DNA of 5,193 nt from Bacillota bacterium (GCA_023387635.1 JAEWHU010000003.1:1-5193); one strand, 5' to 3'; numbered from the stretch's first letter, positions 1 to 5,130 are shown. Notes: generated by a model not told the origin, from the letters alone. Numbers and translations are program-made.

Positions 1-246
1 GATTTATTTGATAAAGATATACCTGTATTTATTACTGCACTTAAAATAATGAAAGTTCTTTGCTATAAGCAGGTGAAACCGAAAGAAAGTTATGAGGGTT
101 TAAACTTTATAAAACCAGAAAATAATAAATTAGAAAGAACCATTATACCTATGTATAGAGGGGGATGGGGTGAAAAATCTTATAGCCTTGACAGGGATAA
201 GTATAGTGATTATAGAGAGAAGATAAAAGAATATTTAAATAAATAA
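1..246 (+). CDS. 3' end of an unrecognised protein (5' part outside window)
   Basis: The frame is open from the first base of the window to a TAA at 244-246, giving at least 81 residues. The ATG at 49 has no Shine-Dalgarno sequence and sits inside the open frame, so it is probably an internal methionine and the gene starts upstream of the window. The visible part is soluble and charged, with no membrane segment. It holds a hydrophobic stretch (PVFITALKIMKVL), a glycine-rich turn (MYRGGWGEKSY) and a lysine-rich C-terminal helix ending in KIKEYLNK. I do not recognise the family and assign no function. No hairpin terminator with a T-run follows, so transcription could continue toward the membrane-protein gene, although 155 bases lie between them. 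Confidence 0.55.
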   Translation, partial: DLFDKDIPVFITALKIMKVLCYKQVKPKESYEGLNFIKPENNKLERTIIPMYRGGWGEKSYSLDRDKYSDYREKIKEYLNK

Positions 247-355
247 TTATAATTCCTAAATACTTATATATATAGTTATATGTAATTAAACTATTAGAAG
301 AAAAAAGACTATAGCATTGTTTAATTAAAATACAAGTAGAAATAATTAATAAATA

Positions 356-364
356 TGTTAAAAT
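356..364 (+). promoter_or_regulatory. Possible extended -10 promoter for the membrane-protein gene
   Basis: TGtTAAAAT has the TGn extension and a 5/6 match to TATAAT. No convincing -35 box lies 16-18 bases upstream. A start near 371 would leave a leader of about 30 bases before the ATG at 402. In DNA this AT-rich such matches arise by chance, so this is weak support only. Confidence 0.25.
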
Positions 365-401
365 AAATATTGAATATGTGAATAAAGGTAGGAAGGGAAT
401 A

Positions 402-1286
402 ATGGAAGTACATACATTAATAGATAATAAAATATCACCACATAAATCTTGGGAAATCATACAATCAAAAACTACTGATCATAAAATTGCAGTATTACTT
501 TACACAATAATTTGTGGACTTTCTGTAATTAAACCGAGTATTGCATTTTGGGGACCAATTATATTTTTTATTATAACTGTTGTTCCTAAAATGGGAGGAA
601 TAGTTTCTTATATGATATTTTCTTTGATAGTTACAACTATAGCTTCCTTGATACACCCAATGTTAGGGGTTATAGTTTCAGCACTATTTTTTATAATAAA
701 AATATCTAACTTTATAAGTAATTTGAAAGCTATACTTGCAGGAATATTTGTATATTTGATGCCAGCTATAATTGTGGGAAAATTTGGTTACTATTTATAT
801 TATTTAACTTATCCAATAGATAAAGTATTGTATATGTTAAGTATAAACTATGAAATTATTTACTTTATTAATGCTTTTATAATTGGATTATTTTCAGGAT
901 TAATACTACATATAATATTAAAATGGCTTTATAGAAATGAATACTCAGCTAAATCTGCTCTATCTATAATGGGCTCATCTCCATTGATTATACTTTTAAT
1001 GATAATACCGTTTATAATTAATGCGGTAGGGGATTTAATAGATGATGTGTTACATGCTGGAGGTTCTATGGCTGATGATTTTGTATCGTTTAGAGATGGG
1101 TACAATAATGACCATGGAACTAATTTTAATACCCAAGATTTAAACGGAGATGGAATAAATGACAATATACATAGTGTAAAAGGTCATTACAGAAGTACTC
1201 CAAGTGGCGGAGTAACATATGTTGATCCATATATAAGAACAGATCCAAATTCTATAGTAAGTGATAATATATCTTATAAAGGATAA
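402..1286 (+). CDS. Multi-pass membrane protein with a Ca-loop-like hydrophilic C-terminal tail
   Basis: This 294-residue protein is of unknown function. The ATG at 402 is chosen because AGGAAGGG (390-397) lies just before it. The in-frame GTG at 378 would add eight residues but has no ribosome binding site. After a short polar N-terminus come about seven hydrophobic segments, near residues 29-43, 46-62, 64-84, 86-102, 111-135, 150-174 and 190-209. The basic KWLYR loop (174-178) suggests that side is cytoplasmic, which would put the tail after the last segment outside the cell (inference). The tail is acidic, glycine-rich and asparagine-rich. It has DLNGDGIND (246-254), matching the DxNxDGxxD calcium-binding loop seen in EF-hand and dockerin-type repeats. 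It continues with VKGHYRSTPSGGVTYVDPYIRT and ends DNISYKG, recalling a short recurrent bacterial motif of the type VxGYxRKDGTYVxPHxRTxPN...DNxSxKG. I recognise no transporter signature. A stretch coding for residues 103-116 recurs downstream at 2122-2173. The gene ends at its own terminator, so it appears monocistronic or last in its unit. Confidence 0.85.
   Translation: MEVHTLIDNKISPHKSWEIIQSKTTDHKIAVLLYTIICGLSVIKPSIAFWGPIIFFIITVVPKMGGIVSYMIFSLIVTTIASLIHPMLGVIVSALFFIIKISNFISNLKAILAGIFVYLMPAIIVGKFGYYLYYLTYPIDKVLYMLSINYEIIYFINAFIIGLFSGLILHIILKWLYRNEYSAKSALSIMGSSPLIILLMIIPFIINAVGDLIDDVLHAGGSMADDFVSFRDGYNNDHGTNFNTQDLNGDGINDNIHSVKGHYRSTPSGGVTYVDPYIRTDPNSIVSDNISYKG
702..753 (+). repeat. Direct repeat copy A, inside the membrane-protein gene
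   Basis: These 52 bases match 2122-2173 in the same orientation with three mismatches (positions 706, 731 and 750). The exact core is 24 bases (707-730), followed after one mismatch by 18 more (732-749). This copy codes for NFISNLKAILAGIF in the fourth-to-fifth hydrophobic region and is an ordinary part of the intact gene, so it is probably the parental or paralogous copy. Confidence 0.9.
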
Positions 1287-1308
1287 TATTATATTTAATA
1301 AATCTAGG

Positions 1309-1345
1309 AAACCACATTGACAACCTTGTTAATGTGGTTTTTTAT
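1309..1345 (+). terminator. Rho-independent terminator after the membrane-protein gene
   Basis: AAACCACATT (1309-1318) pairs perfectly with AATGTGGTTT (1331-1340). The interior GACAA/TTGTT can extend the stem, leaving a very small loop. A run of T (1338-1343) and further T-rich sequence follow directly. It lies 23 bases after the stop codon. The upstream side lacks a strong A-run, so it is read as a forward terminator. Confidence 0.9.
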
Positions 1346-1353
1346 TCTTAAAA

Positions 1354-1371
1354 ATGTGATTTAGATTACAT
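1354..1371 (+). promoter_or_regulatory. CRP/FNR-type operator-like palindrome
   Basis: ATGTGATTTAGATTACAT is a palindrome with arms ATGTGA and TTACAT around six bases. It has one half-site mismatch to the classic TGTGA-N6-TCACA site of CRP/FNR-family regulators. Its centre (between 1362 and 1363) lies at about -41.5 relative to a start site predicted from the TATAAT at 1392-1397, the spacing of a class II activator site. The match is by eye, and the regulator is unknown. Confidence 0.45.
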
Positions 1372-1391
1372 AAAATTAAGATATATTAGTT

Positions 1392-1397
1392 TATAAT
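1392..1397 (+). promoter_or_regulatory. Candidate -10 box for the mini-ORF / hemerythrin-like unit
   Basis: TATAAT is a perfect -10 hexamer with predicted start near 1404. No recognisable -35 box exists at the right spacing (1369-1374 reads CATAAA) and there is no TGn extension. This fits a promoter that needs an activator bound at the palindrome 1354-1371. It would give a leader of about 105 bases before the mini-ORF at 1510. Confidence 0.45.
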
Positions 1398-1429
1398 TTA
1401 ATATATAGTAATCAAGTATCTAAGTGATT

Positions 1430-1445
1430 TAGTTATTGATAACTA
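1430..1445 (+). repeat. Short perfect inverted repeat in the leader
   Basis: TAGTTAT-TG-ATAACTA has 7-base arms around two bases, lying about 34 bases downstream of the predicted start. The loop is too tight for a good RNA hairpin, so as DNA it could be an operator. It could also be chance in AT-rich sequence. Confidence 0.3.
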
Positions 1446-1509
1446 TAAGAGAAATTAGAAAGTGTTTTAAGTAAGTTAAAATAAATTTCCATACATAGGA
1501 GGAAATAAT

Positions 1510-1560
1510 ATGAGTTTATTTTTAGGAAAAATACATTATTGGTTATTTAATAAAAGTTAA
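1510..1560 (+). CDS. 16-residue mini-ORF with strong ribosome binding site (leader peptide or truncated gene 5' end)
   Basis: ATG at 1510 to TAA at 1558-1560 encodes MSLFLGKIHYWLFNKS. A perfect AGGAGG (1497-1502) sits seven bases before the ATG, stronger than the site of most genes in the window, so translation initiation here is likely real. The hemerythrin-like ORF starts 20 bases after its stop, so the two would be co-transcribed and perhaps translationally coupled. The peptide is amphipathic and aromatic and looks like the first residues of a normal soluble protein. I vaguely recall clostridial proteins that begin with a similar xLFLGxIHYWLxNK sequence, but could not check this. It may therefore be the surviving 5' end of a gene whose body was deleted. 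The alternatives are a genuine small protein or a regulatory leader peptide. Confidence 0.5.
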   Translation: MSLFLGKIHYWLFNKS

Positions 1561-1580
1561 TTTATAAGGAGATAGGAAGT

Positions 1581-2129
1581 ATGAATGCAATAGAAATAAT
1601 GAATGAAGAACACAGATATATAAAGCGTATGCTTAAAGTAGTTAGAAAAGCATGTTCAAATATATTAAAAGGTGAAGATATAAATTATAAGGATTTTTAT
1701 TTAATTATAGATTTTATTAAAGAATATTCAGATAATCATCACCATAAAAAAGAAGAAGTACTACTTTTTTATGAAATGGTTGAACACTTAGGAGAAACTG
1801 CTGAGGTAATTGTAAAACATGGGATGCTTGTAGAGCATGATCTTGGAAGATTATATGTAAGAAGCTTAAATGAATCAATTGAAAAATTAAAAGATGGAGA
1901 CGAAGAAGCTAAGTTAGATGTAATAGCAAATGCAATTTCTTATACACATTTACTAGAAAGACATATTGATAAAGAAGATAATGCTATATATAAGTTTGCT
2001 CAAAAAGAATTAGATAAAGAAATTTTAAAAAAGATAGATATGAAATGCTTAGATTTTGAAAATAATACTATAGATGTTAAAGAGAGAAATATAGCAATTT
2101 TAGAAGAATTAGAGAAGAAATATATTTAA
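1581..2129 (+). CDS. Hemerythrin-like (HHE domain) di-iron protein
   Basis: This 182-residue soluble protein is a predicted four-helix bundle binding a non-heme di-iron centre. Candidate ligands fall in the usual order: H11 in NEEHRYI, H53-H55 with E58/E59 in NHHHKKEEVLLF, H80 and H86 in KHGMLVEHDLGR, and H123, H128 and E132 in THLLERHIDKEDNAIY. This matches the bacterial Hr-like subgroup (HHxKEExxLF, MLxEHxxGR, HIxKED) rather than classical invertebrate oxygen carriers. Members are linked to oxygen, nitric oxide or iron handling, but the exact role here is not shown. The start is supported by AAGGAG (1567-1572) eight bases upstream. After the bundle (about 1-145) comes a charged tail of about 35 residues, DKEILKKIDMK to EELEKKYI. 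The last codons and stop lie inside the repeat copy at 2122-2173, so the natural C-terminus may have been altered. It is probably transcribed from the promoter near 1392 with the mini-ORF. Confidence 0.9.
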   Translation: MNAIEIMNEEHRYIKRMLKVVRKACSNILKGEDINYKDFYLIIDFIKEYSDNHHHKKEEVLLFYEMVEHLGETAEVIVKHGMLVEHDLGRLYVRSLNESIEKLKDGDEEAKLDVIANAISYTHLLERHIDKEDNAIYKFAQKELDKEILKKIDMKCLDFENNTIDVKERNIAILEELEKKYI

Positions 2130-2173
2130 CTTTATAAGTAATTTGAAAGCGATACTTGCAGGAATATTTATAT
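2122..2173 (+). repeat. Direct repeat copy B, overlapping the 3' end of the hemerythrin-like gene
   Basis: This is the partner of 702-753, with 49 of 52 bases identical and the same orientation. It begins eight bases before the end of the hemerythrin-like gene, so that gene's TAA (2127-2129) lies within the repeat. In the frame matching the membrane protein it reads NFISNLKAILAGIFI. Similarity stops abruptly after 2173. No transposase or terminal inverted repeat is visible around it. Confidence 0.9.
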
Positions 2174-2244
2174 TACCTTTTCCAATAGTATCTCTAATAT
2201 ATTTTAATTGTTATACTGGAAAAATTATAGTTATTAGATATTGA
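2122..2244 (+). pseudogene. Remnant of a membrane-protein paralogue
   Basis: In the frame homologous to the 402-1286 gene, the sequence stays open to TGA at 2242-2244. It encodes NFISNLKAILAGIF followed by a hydrophobic stretch ILPFPIVSLIYFNCYTGK and IIVIRY. The first 14 residues are identical to residues 103-116 of the intact protein. The rest is membrane-like but no longer aligns base for base. There is no start codon or ribosome binding site for this frame, and it overlaps the end of the hemerythrin-like gene, so it is not expressed on its own. It is best read as a leftover fragment of a diverged family member or of a partial duplication. Confidence 0.6.
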
Positions 2245-2275
2245 AACCCACGGTAAAGATGCTGTGGGTTTTTAC
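2244..2275 (+). terminator. Rho-independent terminator of the hemerythrin-like unit
   Basis: AAACCCAC (2244-2251) pairs perfectly with GTGGGTTT (2264-2271) around a 12-base loop, and the stem runs into a five-base T-run (2269-2273). It lies about 115 bases after the hemerythrin-like stop, just after the pseudogene remnant. Confidence 0.88.
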
Positions 2276-2299
2276 TAGTTTGATCTAATTTCTATTGTT

Positions 2300-2329
2300 T
2301 TGAGTCAACATATAAAAATATGATATAAT
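2300..2329 (+). promoter_or_regulatory. Promoter of the GTPase-NYN fusion gene
   Basis: The -35 box is TTGAGT (2300-2305), the spacer 18 bases, and the -10 box a perfect TATAAT (2324-2329) with the TG extension (TGATATAAT, 2321-2329). The predicted start is near 2336, leaving a leader of about 90 bases. It lies directly after the preceding terminator, so the gene has its own transcription unit. This is the best vegetative-type promoter in the window. Confidence 0.7.
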
Positions 2330-2372
2330 TTCATTATAAAAATATTAATAGACAATTGTTATGTGTAGATCT

Positions 2373-2408
2373 ATGTTAAATAAACATCCAAAAGAGAAGA
2401 AAAGATAA
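2373..2408 (+). CDS. Possible 11-residue leader peptide upstream of the fusion gene
   Basis: ATG at 2373 to TAA at 2406-2408 encodes MLNKHPKEKKR, a strongly basic peptide within the leader of the fusion gene, ending 16 bases before its ATG. The ATG is also in the 5' arm of a weak hairpin (ATGTT 2373-2377 with AACAT 2383-2387). No Shine-Dalgarno sequence precedes it, so translation is doubtful. It is recorded because genes of the TetM group are known for leader-based control. Confidence 0.2.
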   Translation: MLNKHPKEKKR

Positions 2409-2424
2409 AGGATTTGAAATAGAT

Positions 2425-5058
2425 ATGAAAAAAATAGTAATTGGAATATTAGCTCATGTTGATTCTGGCAAGACAACTCTGTCAGAGGGTATGCTTTATA
2501 TGAGCGGTAAAATTAAAAAATTAGGAAGAGTAGATAATAAAGATGCATATTTGGATAACTATGAGCTGGAGCGGGCAAGGGGTATCACTATTTTTTCCAA
2601 GCAGGCAATATTTGAAACCAATGGTTATCAAATAACCTTGCTGGATACTCCAGGACATGTGGATTTTTCTGCTGAAATGGAGAGGACGCTACAGGTATTA
2701 GATTATGCAATACTAGTTATAAATGGTGCAGATGGTGTTCAAGGACATACAAAGACTCTTTGGAGGCTTCTGGAAATGTATAGGATTCCGGTTTTTATAT
2801 TCGTGAACAAGATGGATCAAAATGGGACTGATAAGGGCAGATTAATAGAAGAATTGAAAAAGAAGCTAAATGACGGATGTGTTGAATTTAAACAGGTAAA
2901 TACAGAAGACTTTTATGATCAGCTAGCCATGTGTGATGAAAATATGATGGAAACTTTTCTGAAAACAGAACATATTGAAACCGTTCAGATAAAGGAAGCT
3001 GTTAAGGATAGAAAGGTATTTCCATGTATTTTCGGGTCAGCTTTAAGGCTAGAGGGTATTGAGCAATTAATGGAAGTTATTGCTGATTATACTATAACAC
3101 CTTCTTATCCAGATGAATTTGGGGCTAAGATATTTAAAGTAAGCAGGGATGATCAGGGAAATCGCCTTACTCACTTAAAAGTTACCGGTGGAAGGCTAAA
3201 GGTAAAGGATGTTCTATCTAATCATGACTGGGAGGAAAAAGTAAATCAGATACGCATATATTCTGGAAATAAATTTGAAGCAATAAGTGAGGTAGAAGCA
3301 GGCTCTATATGTGCAGTTACAGGGCTGAGTCAGGCTAGACCAGGAGAAGGCCTAGGAGTAGAGGAAGCTTCAAATGCTCCGCTGCTTGAGCCTGTATTGT
3401 CCTATCAGATGATACTTCCAGAAGGGTGTGACCCAAGAGCAATGATTCCAAAACTACGTCAGATTGAAGAAGAGGACCCTGAACTTAATATTGTTTGGGA
3501 TGAGCAGTTGCAGGAGATTCAGGTTCGTATTATGGGTGAGGTTCAGATCGAAATCCTTCAGAATATGATACAAAGCCGTTTTGGTGTTTATGTATCCTTT
3601 GATGAAGGGGGAATTGTGTATAAGGAAACAATTGCAAATACAGTTGAGGGAGTAGGGCATTTTGAACCACTTAGGCATTATGCTGAGGTTCACCTTTTAT
3701 TGGAACCAGGTGAGATAGGAAGCGGTTTGGTGTTTGAAACTAAATGTAGTGAAGATATACTAGGCAGAAACTGGCAGAACCTAGTTATACAACATCTTGA
3801 AGAAAAGGTTCATAAAGGAGTTTTAACAGGTTCAGAGATTACTGATATGAAAATGACTTTAGTCTCGGGTAGAGCACACAATAAGCATACTGAAGGCGGT
3901 GACTTTAGAGAAGCCACCTGGCGTGCGGTACGTCAGGGATTAATGGAGGCAAAATCTGTTTTGCTTGAGCCTTACTATTCTTTTCAGCTTGAATTACCTG
4001 AAAAAATGTTAGGAAGAGCTATGACTGATGTTGACAAAATGAACGGTACCTGCGAAATAGCTAATTCAGACGGTGAAACCGCAGTTTTAGTTGGAAGTGC
4101 CCCAGTTAGTGGTATGAGAAATTATCAAAAAGAGGTAATTGCCTATACCAAAGGTACTGGAAGACTCTTTTGCAGTTTAAAAGGATATGAACTCTGTCAT
4201 AACTCTGAGTATGTTATAGAGCGCATATCATATGATCCTGAAAGAGATATTGGAAATACGCCTAATTCCGTATTCTGTGATAAAGGTTCAGGTTTTATTG
4301 TTGAATGGAATAAAGTGAAGGATTATATGCATTTAGAAAGTTATTTTGATAAAAAAGAAGAGCTATCCTGCTCAAAAATGCAAAAACAAGCTGTGTATAC
4401 AGAAGATACTTTCATTAGCCCAGATGAGATTGACAAAATAATCAATCAAACCTACTATGCCAACCAGGGAAGGAAATCTGCATGGAAAGTTAATAAACCA
4501 TATAGGGAAACTTATTATAAACCTGTTGCTTCTAAGGATTATACAAATAAAGAAGAATATCTTCTTGTGGATGCTTATAATATTATCTTTGCATGGCCAG
4601 AGCTAAGTGAAATGGCAAAGGATAATCTGGATGGTGCAAGAATGAAATTACTTGATATTCTAAGTGACTATAAAGGTTTTCATAATAAAGAAGTCGTCGT
4701 TGTCTTTGATGCTTACCGTGTTGAGGGACATCGTGAGGAAATAGTGGACTATTATAATATCCATATGGTATTTACTAAAGAGGCTCAGACAGCTGACCAA
4801 TATATCGAAAAATTTGCCCACGACAATAGCAAAAAATACAATATAGTGGTTGCAACCTCAGATGCTCTACAGCAGGTAATCGTCAGAGGTGAAGGGTGTT
4901 TGTTAATGTCTGCTAGAGAACTAAAGGTTGAGGTAGAGGATACAATTAAGAAAATTAGGGAAGAGCAAGAAAAAATTCAGGGAGTAAACCAGAATTATCT
5001 TAGCGATTCATTACCTCAGGAAGCGAAAGAGAAAATGGAAAAGTTATTTACAAAATAA
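2425..5058 (+). CDS. TetM/EF-G-like ribosomal GTPase fused to a Rae1/YacP-type NYN endoribonuclease domain
   Basis: This is an 877-residue cytoplasmic protein; TetM-type proteins are about 640. The GTPase motifs are complete: P-loop AHVDSGKTT (10-18), switch I RARGITI (50-56), DTPGH with catalytic His (74-78), NKMD (128-131) and GSAL (204-207). Domain II (about 233-315), domain III (from about 323), domain IV with GRAHNKHTEGGDFR (482-495) and domain V (about 515-592) follow the EF-G/TetM order. A conserved-looking segment DIGNTPNSVFCDKGSGF precedes EWNKVKDYMHLES (about 608-640). A basic linker (641-709) leads to an NYN/PIN-like domain (about 711-840) with acidic residues D716 and N719 (LLVDAYNIIFAWPEL), D762 (VVVVFDAYRVEG), T789 and D791 (QTADQYIEK), D813 (ATSDALQQ) and the SARELKVEVE helix typical of YacP/Rae1. 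B. subtilis Rae1 cleaves mRNA in the ribosomal A site, so the fusion may deliver a nuclease to the ribosome (inference). The start is fixed by the conserved N-terminus although the ribosome binding site is weak (AAAGGA at 2407-2412). The gene is visibly more GC-rich than its neighbours. Annotation as tetracycline resistance is possible but doubtful. Confidence 0.93.
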   Translation: MKKIVIGILAHVDSGKTTLSEGMLYMSGKIKKLGRVDNKDAYLDNYELERARGITIFSKQAIFETNGYQITLLDTPGHVDFSAEMERTLQVLDYAILVINGADGVQGHTKTLWRLLEMYRIPVFIFVNKMDQNGTDKGRLIEELKKKLNDGCVEFKQVNTEDFYDQLAMCDENMMETFLKTEHIETVQIKEAVKDRKVFPCIFGSALRLEGIEQLMEVIADYTITPSYPDEFGAKIFKVSRDDQGNRLTHLKVTGGRLKVKDVLSNHDWEEKVNQIRIYSGNKFEAISEVEAGSICAVTGLSQARPGEGLGVEEASNAPLLEPVLSYQMILPEGCDPRAMIPKLRQIEEEDPELNIVWDEQLQEIQVRIMGEVQIEILQNMIQSRFGVYVSFDEGGIVYKETIANTVEGVGHFEPLRHYAEVHLLLEPGEIGSGLVFETKCSEDILGRNWQNLVIQHLEEKVHKGVLTGSEITDMKMTLVSGRAHNKHTEGGDFREATWRAVRQGLMEAKSVLLEPYYSFQLELPEKMLGRAMTDVDKMNGTCEIANSDGETAVLVGSAPVSGMRNYQKEVIAYTKGTGRLFCSLKGYELCHNSEYVIERISYDPERDIGNTPNSVFCDKGSGFIVEWNKVKDYMHLESYFDKKEELSCSKMQKQAVYTEDTFISPDEIDKIINQTYYANQGRKSAWKVNKPYRETYYKPVASKDYTNKEEYLLVDAYNIIFAWPELSEMAKDNLDGARMKLLDILSDYKGFHNKEVVVVFDAYRVEGHREEIVDYYNIHMVFTKEAQTADQYIEKFAHDNSKKYNIVVATSDALQQVIVRGEGCLLMSARELKVEVEDTIKKIREEQEKIQGVNQNYLSDSLPQEAKEKMEKLFTK

Positions 5059-5065
5059 GTGCCAA

Positions 5066-5096
5066 GAATCCACGGTAGAAATATCGTGGATTTTTT
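5066..5096 (+). terminator. Rho-independent terminator of the fusion gene
   Basis: AATCCACG (5067-5074) pairs perfectly with CGTGGATT (5085-5092) around a ten-base loop, followed by a six-base T-run (5091-5096). It starts eight bases after the stop codon. The stem and loop share the octamer CCACGGTA with the terminator at 2244-2275. Confidence 0.9.
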
Positions 5097-5121
5097 ATGG
5101 GATTATATAGATATGTTGATA

Positions 5122-5130
5122 TGGTATAAT
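5122..5130 (+). promoter_or_regulatory. Extended -10 promoter of the downstream gene
   Basis: TGGTATAAT is a perfect TATAAT with the TGn extension. The -35 region (5102-5107, ATTATA) is poor, as tolerated at extended -10 promoters. The predicted start near 5137 lies about 30 bases before the TTG start codon. It follows the terminator at 5066-5096, so the downstream gene begins a new unit. Confidence 0.55.

Noticed and set aside
378..401. GTG at 378 as start of the membrane-protein gene
   Set aside because: It has no Shine-Dalgarno sequence, whereas AGGAAGGG at 390-397 is well placed for the ATG at 402.
149..460. 103-codon reverse-strand open frame
   Set aside because: It overlaps the 3' end of the first gene, the intergenic region and the start of the membrane-protein gene, has low-complexity Ile/Leu/Tyr composition from AT-rich DNA, and no ribosome binding site.
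929..1165. 78-codon reverse-strand open frame
   Set aside because: It lies wholly antisense to the membrane-protein gene, whose reading is far better supported by its start site, terminator and coherent membrane topology.
1404..1509. Riboswitch in the leader of the mini-ORF
   Set aside because: No recognisable aptamer core or long stems are present; only short AT-rich dyads.
702..2173. Insertion sequence or composite mobile element bounded by the 52-bp repeats
   Set aside because: There is no transposase or integrase, no terminal inverted repeats, and one repeat copy is an intact coding part of a gene.
2340..2424. TetM-style transcription attenuator in the fusion-gene leader
   Set aside because: Only a 5-base hairpin is visible, with no terminator stem or T-run between promoter and gene.
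3454..3693. 79-codon reverse-strand open frame
   Set aside because: It is antisense to conserved domains III-IV of the GTPase and has no family resemblance.
2425..5058. Plain tetracycline resistance gene tet(M)/tet(O)
   Set aside because: The protein is about 240 residues longer, carries a C-terminal NYN domain, and lacks the SPV loop tip remembered from TetM.
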